NCBI GenBank assembly: GCA_017469465.1
Contig: JAFUGH010000014.1
Coordinates: forward strand, 107,773 to 140,613
Reading direction: 5' to 3'
Length of the DNA: 32,841 bases
Origin: Clostridia bacterium
GTDB lineage: Bacteria > Bacillota > Clostridia > TANB77 > UBA1234
This document shows positions 20,694-29,004 of this stretch, piece after piece. The notes beneath the pieces are model-generated. The model saw only the letters and a program-made list of their open reading frames with translations. It had not been told where the DNA came from and did no database searches. Position 1 is the first letter of the stretch, and each line of letters opens with the position of its first letter. The position numbers and the translations under genes were made by a program.

Positions 20694-23261
20694 TTACTTT
20701 TTCTTAATATCTACGATAATACCATCATCATTATTATTGTTATTTCCAGAAAGATCTATTACTACGTCATTGCTAGAATTTGAAGACGTATTTTTTTTCT
20801 TATTACTTTCATAAGGAGTTATGATTGTAGAAGAACTACTTGAAGTTCCAATATCAACATATACTTCTGAGGTTTTTCCAGGATCTTTATAATCATCAAT
20901 CTTTTGATCAAATTGATTTGAATAATTATAAAATTCTTTTGTATTTGAATATGCTTTTGAATCTTCTTCTTTTACTTCATTTGCCGTTCCGTGACCGAAC
21001 ATTTCGAAGTTGTAGGTAGACATCTTATGATCTGCAAGATGTGCTTTATTAATAAAGTCTGTAGCGCCTCTACCAACAAGATTCTTTCCACTTGATGTTT
21101 TTGTTTTATAAATACATTTTTTAAATCCCATGTTAACAAATTTATTCGCTTTATAGTTTGGCGGATAATCTTTAGAAGCACTCATATAAGTCTGCGTTAA
21201 TTTATCTGCACCTTCTTGAGTTTTACCATCGGCAAGTACTTTATTGTATTTCCATTTTTTCTTTGTACCCATTTCAACTTCCCAATATTTTGCTTCTTCC
21301 CAAGTCATATCACCAAAAACGATTCTTGTTTTTGAGTTTGTGATGATAACGTCTTTGAAATATGCAAGTGATGATGTCTTAGTTAATTGTGATAAATTTT
21401 GAACGGTAATTAAAGTTCCACAACGATATTTTCTAAACAAAGTGAAAAACGCCTCTGTATCTTTGGTAATATATAGTGGAAACTCATCGATATAAATGAA
21501 GTGAGGAGTTCTACTATCTTCTGTTCCAGGTCTTCTAAGTACAGCATCTTTTAATGATAAGATGACAAACATACCAAAAGCTTTTTGATGAAGTTCCCCA
21601 AGGTCCCCTTGACGAGTACAAGCGGTAATAATTTGACCTTCTTCTAATGCTTTATCTAGATTAACGTTGTTGTGCTTGCTGCATAATACTCGTTTAATAC
21701 CAGGATTCCTTAGGAAGTTGTCTAGCTGTGTAATAGCACCATAAACAAATTTTTCTGTTTCTTTTCTACCACTACCATAAGTTGAAGCTATTTCATAACC
21801 ATGAATATTAACAGGTGGTTTATAAAAGTTCTTTTCAAAGTATCCGATTAGAGATTTATAATCTTGCGATAATTCTGGATCTTTCTTTAGAACTTCTGTC
21901 ATTTCTTCTGCAAGGTCAAAGTTATTTAGAATGTCTAACATATCTTCAAGGGAAGGTAATTCACCGTTATGCATTCTTGGATAAACAAGTTTCAATAAAA
22001 TAGCTAGATTTTCAAAAGCTTGTTGCGTAACATTTGCAAAGAATACATTATTGCTACTAGCATTTTCGGCTTCATACATTCCTTTTAATACAGTTGAAAT
22101 AATGCTTGCAATTTTAGCTGGATCTTTTCCAATGAAAGGATTGATACCAAGTGATTCAGGATTCATTGGGTCAATGATATTGACATCCATATTATATGCT
22201 TTAGCAACATTTTGTACTCTTGAAATACATGCATTGTCTGGTGCAACAAGTGTTAAGCCTATTCCACGATAATACAATTTTCCAGTTTCAGGATCTTCAT
22301 ATTTCAACATATCTTTCACATAATTCTTGTATTCCTTCTTCCTAGCTGATTTTGGTTTCAAATAGGAAAGGGTAAAGTTCCTATTTAAGAACTCATTGCT
22401 GTAAGGAACTTCAAGTGAAGCCATGCCTGATTGTAATGCATTATAACCAAGCTTTTTACTTAATTCTCTAAAAAAATACTTCTTTTCAATATCGCCTGCA
22501 CACATAGGCTCCACGATTGTAGCCGTTTTACCTGTACCAGTAGCTCCTTCAACAAAAGTGGCTTCAAAACGAACTTTTTCAGGAATAACTGCTGGACTGC
22601 CAGTTTTATCATCAATACATATCTTAGCATCACACATAAATGCAGAAGGTATTGTAGAATCTTTCTTTGCTTTTGATGATTCTAGCTTTATTCCTTTATA
22701 TTCCTCGAAAGCTTCAATCCAATCGATATCACCATCAACAGCATTTCCAACAAAATAGTCCACAAAGGAACGAATCGTAAATGCTGGAATTATAAGCGCT
22801 AACGAACCAAAAGCCGGTGGAATCAATTCTGGTAAATTTATTGCGATATATTTAAAATTACTTAAATGGGAACAAGCAAACCACAATACTTCATTTATCC
22901 ATTGAGAAGCCATTGTAAATGTTATGATATATCCACAAATTGCGTAGAAAATTAAAAACTTCATAGGATGCGTAATTGTTGTATTGAGTGGTGAACCACA
23001 AGTAATCATATAACCTAGTGCAACCGCAATAAATACTAAACCATATTGAATTGGTGTCCAATAGTTGATACATTGTCCCGTAAGTAATAGGGAAATGAGT
23101 TCACAGGCTCTATCAACAGTAAAATATATAACTAGTAGACCAAATACATATGAAAAGAATGTATTTGTATTAATTTTTAAAGGTTTAAGTACTAGATATT
23201 CTAGTGGAGTTAGCAGTTTTTCAACTAACCACATTAATTTATTTTCTAAAAATTTTATCAT
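20694..23261 (-). CDS. VirD4/TraG-family type IV coupling ATPase, orphan
   Basis: An 855-residue membrane ATPase of the conjugative coupling-protein type, which normally brings DNA or protein substrates to a type IV secretion channel. The N-terminal 170 residues carry about four membrane helices. Walker A is E-G-A-T-G-T-G-K-T-A near 238-247 and Walker B H-F-I-Y-I-D-E-F-P near 585-593, then the T-V-Q-N-L-S-Q-L and I-I-T-N-S-K-T-R-I-V-F-G-D motifs of the TraG/VirD4 group. The C-terminal 120 residues are low-complexity (S, N, K, D-rich, ending V-D-I-K-K-K). The start is ATG 23259-23261 with TTGGAGGATAATA; a GTG 27 bases upstream is not needed. No other conjugation gene (relaxase, VirB4, VirB6) lies in the window. 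Confidence 0.88.
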   Translation of the reverse strand: MIKFLENKLMWLVEKLLTPLEYLVLKPLKINTNTFFSYVFGLLVIYFTVDRACELISLLLTGQCINYWTPIQYGLVFIAVALGYMITCGSPLNTTITHPMKFLIFYAICGYIITFTMASQWINEVLWFACSHLSNFKYIAINLPELIPPAFGSLALIIPAFTIRSFVDYFVGNAVDGDIDWIEAFEEYKGIKLESSKAKKDSTIPSAFMCDAKICIDDKTGSPAVIPEKVRFEATFVEGATGTGKTATIVEPMCAGDIEKKYFFRELSKKLGYNALQSGMASLEVPYSNEFLNRNFTLSYLKPKSARKKEYKNYVKDMLKYEDPETGKLYYRGIGLTLVAPDNACISRVQNVAKAYNMDVNIIDPMNPESLGINPFIGKDPAKIASIISTVLKGMYEAENASSNNVFFANVTQQAFENLAILLKLVYPRMHNGELPSLEDMLDILNNFDLAEEMTEVLKKDPELSQDYKSLIGYFEKNFYKPPVNIHGYEIASTYGSGRKETEKFVYGAITQLDNFLRNPGIKRVLCSKHNNVNLDKALEEGQIITACTRQGDLGELHQKAFGMFVILSLKDAVLRRPGTEDSRTPHFIYIDEFPLYITKDTEAFFTLFRKYRCGTLITVQNLSQLTKTSSLAYFKDVIITNSKTRIVFGDMTWEEAKYWEVEMGTKKKWKYNKVLADGKTQEGADKLTQTYMSASKDYPPNYKANKFVNMGFKKCIYKTKTSSGKNLVGRGATDFINKAHLADHKMSTYNFEMFGHGTANEVKEEDSKAYSNTKEFYNYSNQFDQKIDDYKDPGKTSEVYVDIGTSSSSSTIITPYESNKKKNTSSNSSNDVVIDLSGNNNNNDDGIIVDIKKK

Positions 23262-23302
23262 TATTATCCTCCAAATGTTTATTGGCACAAGATACCATCT
23301 AT

Positions 23303-23331
23303 ATTATCCTATATTTTAGGCAAAATTTCAA
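23303..23331 (-). promoter_or_regulatory. Promoter of the VirD4-like gene
   Basis: On the minus strand TTGAAA (23326-23331) and GATAAT (23303-23308) are separated by 17 bases, about 40 bases before the start codon. Confidence 0.55.
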
Positions 23332-23464
23332 GTGATTTTGATGAATTTATGCAAAATTATGTAAATTATTTTCACTGCAACTCTTAATTTTTTATGTGTT
23401 AAATAATAATTTTTTAGTGATTTGCAATTTAAAAAGATATGTAACAAAATTAAATGTTGAAAAA

Positions 23465-23494
23465 TTGACAAAAATTTTGTAAAATGTCTATGAT
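23465..23494 (+). promoter_or_regulatory. Promoter of pth
   Basis: TTGACA (23465-23470) and TATGAT (23489-23494) are 18 bases apart. The ribosome binding site GGAGGT (23517-23522) and ATG 23528 follow. Confidence 0.65.
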
Positions 23495-23527
23495 ATTTTA
23501 TTTAATTAAAGTATATGGAGGTATAGT

Positions 23528-24092
23528 ATGTATGCAATAGTTGGTCTTCGGAAATCCTGGAAAAGAATATGAAAGAACAAGGCATAATGTTGGATTTCGA
23601 GCAATTGATTTACTTGCAGAGAAGTTAAATATAGAGATGACGAAGAAAAAATTTGACGCCATTGTTGGCGAGAACATTGTCGAAAATGAGAAAATCATGT
23701 TAGTAAAACCACAAACATACATGAATCTTAGTGGAGTATGTGTTAGTGAAATAGTAGATTTTTATAAATTAGATATGGAAAATTTAATTGTGATATACGA
23801 CGATATTGACATAGAGCTTGGTAAGATTAGACTTAGAAAGTCGGGCAGCCCTGGTACACATAATGGAATGCGTAATATTACTCAAATGTTAGCAAGTGAA
23901 GAATTTCCTAGAATAAGAATTGGTACAGATAAACCAAAATTTCAAATGAATCTGGCAGATTATGTATTAATGCCATTTTCGAAAGAGGAAGATGAAATAG
24001 TCAAGAAAGGAATTGAAAATGCAGCTAGTGCTACTATAAAAATAATAAGTGCTGGTATACAAACAGCAATGAATGAATTTAACGGAAAATAA
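23528..24092 (+). CDS. pth: Peptidyl-tRNA hydrolase (Pth), with a +1 frameshift after codon 7
   Basis: Pth frees tRNA from peptidyl-tRNAs dropped by the ribosome and is normally essential. The ribosome binding site GGAGGT and ATG 23528 give M-Y-A-I-V-G-L, the canonical Pth start, but then CGG-AAA-TCC runs into a TGA after 14 codons. Skipping the single C at 23549 restores G-N-P-G-K-E-Y-E-R-T-R-H-N-V-G-F and the rest of a normal 187-residue enzyme (substrate-site N9, catalytic H19, later K-P-Q-T-Y-M-N-L-S-G and Y-D-D-I-D). A TTG at 23541 opens the downstream frame (V-F-G-N-P-G...) but has no ribosome binding site of its own. So this is a sequencing error, a recent mutation, or a genuine +1 frameshift at CTT-CGG-A. 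RNase E/G follows 11 bases on. Confidence 0.9.
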
Positions 24093-24103
24093 AAGGTGAA
24101 AAT

Positions 24104-25255
24104 ATGAATCAAATAATAATTAACAAAAAGACTAAAAAAGTGGATATATGTGTAGTCGAAGATAATGTGATATGTGAAAAATATTTACATGATATAGATA
24201 ATGAGAGTATATTAGGAAATATATATTCAGGTATCGTTGTGAATGTGGTTGATGGAATGCAAGCAGCTTTTGTTGATATAGGGGAAAAGAAAAATGCCTT
24301 TATGCCAGTGAAAGATGCTCTTCCTAAGGTAGATATTTTGAAAGAAGAAGTTTGTATCAAACCTATTTCAGAAGTGGTTAAGATTGGGCAAAAAATTTTA
24401 ATTCAAGTTAGAAAAGAACCTGTTAATGAAAAAGGAGCAAGAGTATCAACTCATATCACATTTCCAGGAAATTATATTATTTTAATGCCCAATTCAGACA
24501 TTATTACAGTTTCACAAAAGATTGAAGATGAAGATAAAAAAAATAAATTGAAAGAATTAATGAAAAATTTGTTGCCATCAGGATATGGTGCTATAGTTAG
24601 AACGGATGCTGAAAATGTTGGAGAGCACGAACTAAAAAGAGATTTAGAAGAATTGTTAAAAAAATGGCACGCGGTTATAGATAAGTTTAAAAAAAGCAAT
24701 GGAAAAGAATTAATTTATAATGATCATGAGCTTGCTAAAAAAGTTTTGCGTGATTTGGTAAATAGTAAAACAGAAAAAGTAATTTGTAACAGTAATGATA
24801 TATGTCAAGATTTGAAAAAGCTTTCAGAAAATATTGAAATTGAATATATTCAAACAGGAAATGTTTTTGAGACAATTGGAATATTATCTGAAGCTGAAAA
24901 TGCAGACAAAAGAAAAGTTTGGTTAAAATGTGGTGGATATATTGCTATTGATAAGACGGAAGCATTAACAGCGATAGATGTAAATTCAGGAAAGTATGTA
25001 GGGAAAAATGATTTAGAAGAAACTGCTTTTAAAGTTAATGAAGAAGCAGCAGTTGAAATTATGAAGCAAATAAAACTGAAAGATATTGGCGGAATTATTG
25101 TAATCGATTACATAGATATGACGTCTAAGCAAGACCAAGAAAAGATTCTAGAAATCATGAAACAAGAAGCTAAAAAAGATAGAAGCAAGATAGATATTAA
25201 GGAATTTACAAAGCTAAATCTTGTGGAAATGACTAGGAAAAAGATGTATGTATAA
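24104..25255 (+). CDS. RNase E/G family endoribonuclease, short form without zinc-link
   Basis: A 383-residue member of the RNase E/G family, which cuts single-stranded AU-rich RNA in rRNA and mRNA processing. An S1 domain lies at about 35-115 (G-N-I-Y-S-G-I-V-V-N-V-V-D-G-M-Q-A-A-F-V-D-I-G), then the DNase I-like catalytic core with metal-binding D292 (T-A-I-D-V-N-S-G-K) and D335 (I-I-V-I-D-Y-I-D-M). It ends at L-V-E-M-T-R-K-K-M-Y-V, where RNase G continues into the C-P-x-C zinc-link and small domain (about 490 residues in E. coli RNase G), so this form lacks the dimer/tetramer-forming zinc-link. The stop is clean and a terminator follows. Probably co-transcribed with pth. Confidence 0.88.
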   Translation: MNQIIINKKTKKVDICVVEDNVICEKYLHDIDNESILGNIYSGIVVNVVDGMQAAFVDIGEKKNAFMPVKDALPKVDILKEEVCIKPISEVVKIGQKILIQVRKEPVNEKGARVSTHITFPGNYIILMPNSDIITVSQKIEDEDKKNKLKELMKNLLPSGYGAIVRTDAENVGEHELKRDLEELLKKWHAVIDKFKKSNGKELIYNDHELAKKVLRDLVNSKTEKVICNSNDICQDLKKLSENIEIEYIQTGNVFETIGILSEAENADKRKVWLKCGGYIAIDKTEALTAIDVNSGKYVGKNDLEETAFKVNEEAAVEIMKQIKLKDIGGIIVIDYIDMTSKQDQEKILEIMKQEAKKDRSKIDIKEFTKLNLVEMTRKKMYV

Positions 25256-25270
25256 ATTGATATAAAAAGG

Positions 25271-25301
25271 AAAGTATGATATTATTTTAGTATCATACTT
25301 T
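25271..25301 (+). terminator. Terminator after the RNase E/G gene
   Basis: AAAGTATGATA (25271-25281) pairs perfectly with TATCATACTTT (25291-25301) around a 9-base loop, followed by TGTTAATTTT. Confidence 0.75.
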
Positions 25302-25320
25302 TGTTAATTTTGGAGGAAAA

Positions 25321-27372
25321 ATGTTTTTGAATTATGATGAAATAATTAATTATATTGAAAATAACGAAGACTCACTTGATGTATCCAAAGTACTTGAAAT
25401 GACTAATGAAAATCCAAAGTTAAATACACTTGAAAAAATTAGTAGCTACCAATCTTTATCAAATGATCAGATTGTTAATTACTTATTAGGCAAACCTGAG
25501 CATTTTGAATCTCTTGTAAAGATGTTAAGGTCAAAATCTTTTATAGAAGTTTTGAAAGGAATAGATGATGATGGGTATAAAGCAAAACTATTACTATTTT
25601 CTGGAATCCATGGGGTATCTAATTTTTTAGAATATTTAGAAGATGATTTTTATAAAAAATTAGTTTTTAAAAATGTATATAATGATATGGGAGATAAAGA
25701 AACATTAGAAAAATTAATTGATACATATAGTGAGTGGAGAAAAGCTTTGATAAATAGCTCGCAATCGGAGAAAGAAAAAGCAATGATAATTGCTAACATT
25801 GAAGATAATGATCTGAAAGAGGCGATGCTTCCTATTATAAAAGAAAAGGAAAATCGAGAAATTATAATTCAAAGTATGACAAAAGAAATTGATCCGGAAA
25901 TTGAAGAATACACACAACTAGCGCAACAAATGATTTGCTCTTTTTTTGAAAGCAATGGAACACTAACGAATGACTTAAGAGAAAAAATGGAAATTGTTTT
26001 ACAAACTATAAATGTGAAATTTTCAGAAATATTGGATGTAGATGAAAATAGTAAAACGGCAACAGCTGGATTAGCAGATCATTTTGAAAAGCAAATTTTA
26101 ATTCGAGAAAACTTAAAAGAAGAGCCACTATCTATATTGCAAGTATTATTGCATGAATATGCTCACATGTTTTCCAATGCTAATTTTTTGATTGGAAAGG
26201 GAATTGGTAATAATGCTATTGAAGAGGGAATAGCAGATATTTTTTCCGATTTAGTAATAAAAGACTTTTTTGAAAGAATAGATAAAGTGGAATTAAAAAA
26301 TGGTAGGACGTTGTCAAGTCAAACAAAGAACACTTTTTCCAAGGGATATATTTTGTTTAATGCATGGACAAGAAGTATGTTATATCCATTCCAAAAAGAT
26401 AAGAGTGATATTGATTTAATTACGCAATATTTATTAGGTGATAGAGATATTTTTTATGAAAAGATAAGAATAAAAGATTTTGCAAATGATAGAGGTATAG
26501 ACTTTAGAGAAAAATTAAAAATGGAGTATGACATAGGGGATATTATGTTACAAAAATTGTATGAATCAAACAAAAATATTTACCAAGATATAGATAATAA
26601 TAGTATATATGCAAAAAATAATTTTATATTTCCTATTTTTGAATTACAACATCAATTAGAGAATAAGGGCATAGAAGTTTTAAAAATTTTTGATAATCAA
26701 GAACAAATAGAAGCTAGTATGGTGGCAAAGGAATACTATCAAGATAGAAAGCTATATGAAATATCTAAAGATGATTTGAAAAAATTTGTTGCACTGTCAA
26801 ATATTCCGCAATTTGCAAATTCGAAAAGATTTGTCATAGACTTTTATCAATACGTTAATTTAAAATTTAATGAATTGTCAGACGAGGAGATAAAAAGTCA
26901 TTCACAAGACATTCTGATTTCTGGAATTATGTTAGCTGGCACAAGTGAAAGCATAGATTCTAAGGTTATAGATGTTTTTCAAAAAGCAATGGAAAACGAG
27001 TTAGAAAAGAGCAAGAAAATAGATAAATTAGAACAATTTGATAAATATATTGATTTACATGGGAAAATTTTTGATGAGTCCTTTTATGCAGCTTTCTCTA
27101 AGCAAACCTCGCCTGAGGGAAAAGAATTATACGAAAGAGTTAGTGATTTTAGTATAAAGCTTATCGATAATCTAAATATAAGTTTTGACAATTATCGAGA
27201 AAGACAAGATAGAATATATTCCTTATTAATTAATCAAAAAAGTTTTGGACAAAAATTAATAGAAAAAGCTAAAAAAGTTAAAATTAGAATAGGGGAAGTA
27301 CTTGCTAAAACTTTTTCATTTGATAAAGATTATAAAGGTGAACATAATGATAAAGAGGATCCTACACTATAG
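25321..27372 (+). CDS. Unknown 683-aa protein with HEYAH zinc-metallopeptidase motif
   Basis: The N-terminal 190 residues are alpha-helical and weakly repetitive (segments such as D-D-G-Y-K-A-K-L-L, D-D-F-Y-K-K-L-V and D-N-D-L-K-E-A-M-L, about 25-30 residues apart). A metallopeptidase-like domain follows with L-L-H-E-Y-A-H-M-F-S-N near 276-285 and, 20 residues on, A-I-E-E-G-I-A-D-I-F-S-D, whose glutamates could supply the third zinc ligand (gluzincin-like HExxH...E). The remaining 350 residues are mostly helical, without membrane segments or signal peptide, so it is probably cytoplasmic. A clear TTTTGGAGGAAAA site precedes ATG. The next gene follows after 20 bases. Substrate and role unknown. 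Confidence 0.75.
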   Translation: MFLNYDEIINYIENNEDSLDVSKVLEMTNENPKLNTLEKISSYQSLSNDQIVNYLLGKPEHFESLVKMLRSKSFIEVLKGIDDDGYKAKLLLFSGIHGVSNFLEYLEDDFYKKLVFKNVYNDMGDKETLEKLIDTYSEWRKALINSSQSEKEKAMIIANIEDNDLKEAMLPIIKEKENREIIIQSMTKEIDPEIEEYTQLAQQMICSFFESNGTLTNDLREKMEIVLQTINVKFSEILDVDENSKTATAGLADHFEKQILIRENLKEEPLSILQVLLHEYAHMFSNANFLIGKGIGNNAIEEGIADIFSDLVIKDFFERIDKVELKNGRTLSSQTKNTFSKGYILFNAWTRSMLYPFQKDKSDIDLITQYLLGDRDIFYEKIRIKDFANDRGIDFREKLKMEYDIGDIMLQKLYESNKNIYQDIDNNSIYAKNNFIFPIFELQHQLENKGIEVLKIFDNQEQIEASMVAKEYYQDRKLYEISKDDLKKFVALSNIPQFANSKRFVIDFYQYVNLKFNELSDEEIKSHSQDILISGIMLAGTSESIDSKVIDVFQKAMENELEKSKKIDKLEQFDKYIDLHGKIFDESFYAAFSKQTSPEGKELYERVSDFSIKLIDNLNISFDNYRERQDRIYSLLINQKSFGQKLIEKAKKVKIRIGEVLAKTFSFDKDYKGEHNDKEDPTL

Positions 27373-27392
27373 GAATTTACGAGGTGATATTT

Positions 27393-27896
27393 ATGAAAAA
27401 AATGATTGATAATAAAGTTTATGTTGAAGTTTATGAAGTAATAAAAGCCAATTCTGATTTTCAAAATTTCTTGCCCAAAAACGTTTTAAATGAAATAAAG
27501 AAAAATGCCACAAATACATCTTATACATTTCGTTATAATCCTAATGGTAATATTTTGAATCAAATCAGTAGGGACTCTTTGTCATTTTGTATTTCATTGT
27601 ATTTACAATATGGTGCAGATGATAATGAAAAAGAAAAATTTAAAAAATTGTTAATACAAAATGAAGTTATGTATAAAAATAAGATTCATTCTGATGCTGC
27701 TATGGCAGATAAATGTAAAGAAAAAATCATAGAAGATATTGAAAAGAAAGTTAGAAAAGACTTGAGTAATGTACTAAGTGAAGATGCGTTGGGATATCAG
27801 TATTACTATGAATTACTGATGAAAGAATTATTAAAACAAAAGGGGATAGAATGGAAACCAAAGAGAGAGAAGAATTTTGGTATCATGGCTGACTAA
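27393..27896 (+). CDS. Unknown 167-aa protein, partner gene of the HEYAH protein
   Basis: A 167-residue soluble, lysine-rich, mostly helical protein with N-terminal V-Y-V-E-V-Y-E-V-I-K-A-N-S-D-F and a C-terminal K-E-K-I-I-E-D-I-E-K-K-V region. No family is recognised. ATG 27393 is chosen because GAGGTGAT is 6 bases upstream; an in-frame GTG at 27384 lies inside that ribosome binding site. The 20-base gap and lack of terminator indicate co-transcription with the metallopeptidase-like gene, so it may be its regulator or substrate-binding partner. Confidence 0.65.
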   Translation: MKKMIDNKVYVEVYEVIKANSDFQNFLPKNVLNEIKKNATNTSYTFRYNPNGNILNQISRDSLSFCISLYLQYGADDNEKEKFKKLLIQNEVMYKNKIHSDAAMADKCKEKIIEDIEKKVRKDLSNVLSEDALGYQYYYELLMKELLKQKGIEWKPKREKNFGIMAD

Positions 27897-27915
27897 ATAA
27901 ATTCTTTGCAAATAG

Positions 27916-27948
27916 AAACTTTTGTTTGACAAGAACAAATATTTGTGA
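27916..27948. promoter_or_regulatory. lexA promoter with overlapping LexA-like boxes
   Basis: TTGACA lies at 27926-27931, with a weak -10 (TAGGCT) 17 bases on. AAACTTTTGTTT (27916-27927) and GAACAAATATTT (27935-27946) each differ by one base from GAAC-N4-GTTT; the second also contains the perfect palindrome ACAAATATTTGT (27936-27947). The placement fits LexA autoregulation. Confidence 0.6.
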
Positions 27949-27993
27949 TAGGCTTTGAATAGATAAAAAAGCTAATTGAGAGGAGAATTTTCT

Positions 27994-28626
27994 ATGGCAA
28001 AATCAAATAAAGCTACTGAAAAACAATTACGTGTACTAAATTTTGTAAATGAAGAAATAATGAAAAATGGATATGCACCTACTGTTCGAGAAATTTGTCA
28101 AGCATTGGACCTAAAATCAACTTCGACAGTTCATGGTTATTTGGCAAGACTTGAAAAAAAGGGACTTATTCAAAAAAATGCCTTGAAACCTAGAACAATT
28201 AGAGTTGTAAATAAAATGAATATGGCTGAACAAAAATTTTATACTTCAAAAGAGATGGTTGATGTTCCAATCGTTGGTAAAGTTACCGCTGGCGCACCAA
28301 TTTTAGCTGTGGAAAATATAGAAGACTCATTTCCATTACCAATTGATTTTGTTGGAAATTCCGAAACATTCATGCTTAGAGTTCGTGGAGATAGCATGAT
28401 TGATGCTGGAATTTTAGATGGTGATTTAGTTTTAGTCAGAAAGCAAGATACAGCAAAAAATGGAGATATTGTTGTTGCTTTGATTGAAGATGAAGCAACA
28501 GTAAAAAAATTCTATAAAGAAAAAGGTTTCATTCGATTACAACCACAAAATCAGTTTATGCAACCAATTATAGTTCCAACTTGTTCAATTTTAGGTATTG
28601 TATGTGGAGTATTTAGAAAGTTATAA
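27994..28626 (+). CDS. lexA: LexA, SOS response repressor
   Basis: A 210-residue LexA. The N-terminal winged helix includes A-P-T-V-R-E-I-C and the recognition helix [12 protein letters not shown]. The cleavage site is A99-G100 in K-V-T-A-G-A-P, and the S24-type dyad is S134 ([10 protein letters not shown]) and K171 (D-E-A-T-V-K-K). RecA on single-stranded DNA triggers self-cleavage and so derepresses the regulon. ATG 27994 follows GAGAGGAGAATTTTCT; a TTG at 27976 overlaps the ribosome binding site and is rejected. The gene sits alone between the metallopeptidase pair and the clpC operon. Confidence 0.97.
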   Translation: MAKSNKATEKQLRVLNFVNEEIMKNGYAPTVREICQALDLKSTSTVHGYLARLEKKGLIQKNALKPRTIRVVNKMNMAEQKFYTSKEMVDVPIVGKVTAGAPILAVENIEDSFPLPIDFVGNSETFMLRVRGDSMIDAGILDGDLVLVRKQDTAKNGDIVVALIEDEATVKKFYKEKGFIRLQPQNQFMQPIIVPTCSILGIVCGVFRKL

Positions 28627-28645
28627 AAAATGAATATATTTTTTT

Positions 28646-28679
28646 AATCACCTCATAATATATTAAGAGGTGATTTTTT
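28646..28679 (+). terminator. lexA terminator containing the next gene's ribosome binding site
   Basis: AATCACCTC (28646-28654) pairs with GAGGTGATT (28667-28675), followed by T to 28679. The GAGGTGA of the 3' arm is also the only ribosome binding site for the ORF starting at 28680. Confidence 0.75.
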
Positions 28680-28856
28680 ATGAGCAAAAATAAAAAGATA
28701 TCTATGAGTAAGGAAAGAAATATATATAGGACAAAAGGGAAGGGAATAGTAGAAGATGCAACAGAGTATGGAGAGTTTATTAGTTCATTTGATGTATGGC
28801 TAACACCAGAAGAGCAAAAAAGAAATGCAGAACGTTTAGAACATTTGGGAGATTGA
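28680..28856 (+). CDS. Small unknown 58-aa protein after lexA
   Basis: ATG 28680 to TGA 28854-28856 encodes a 58-residue protein with a basic N terminus (M-S-K-N-K-K-I-S-M-S-K-E-R) and an acidic, ordered-looking second half (V-E-D-A-T-E-Y-G-E-F, F-D-V-W-L-T-P-E-E-Q-K-R-N-A-E-R-L). The composition is protein-like and the ribosome binding site GAGGTGA is 6 bases from ATG, within the 3' arm of the lexA terminator. Its expression would depend on read-through from lexA or on a start between the two. Function unknown. Confidence 0.55.
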   Translation: MSKNKKISMSKERNIYRTKGKGIVEDATEYGEFISSFDVWLTPEEQKRNAERLEHLGD

Positions 28857-28907
28857 TACTTCCTCTAAAAATTTTCTATGTATAATTATTTTTTTTTAAA
28901 TTTTTTA

Positions 28908-28935
28908 TTGACAAATTAAGAAAAGGGAGTATAAT
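28908..28935 (+). promoter_or_regulatory. Promoter of the ctsR-mcsA-clpC operon
   Basis: TTGACA (28908-28913) and TATAAT (28930-28935) are 16 bases apart, both perfect matches to the consensus. Confidence 0.85.
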
Positions 28936-28946
28936 AATTATTGAAA

Positions 28947-28963
28947 GGTCAAAGAAAGTCAAA
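28947..28963 (+). promoter_or_regulatory. CtsR operator
   Basis: GGTCAAA-GAA-AGTCAAA matches the known CtsR direct heptad repeat (A/GGTCAAANANA/GGTCAAA). It lies just downstream of the -10, so CtsR would block its own operon until heat or protein stress. Confidence 0.92.
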
Positions 28964-29004
28964 GTTAAATTACAATATTAAGAAGTATGGAGGAGGCGCT
29001 TAAA

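Noticed and set aside
20694-23261. Complete conjugative element or prophage around the VirD4-like gene
   Set aside because: Genes on both sides are housekeeping (sufU, pth), and no integrase, relaxase, VirB4 or phage structural gene is present in the window.
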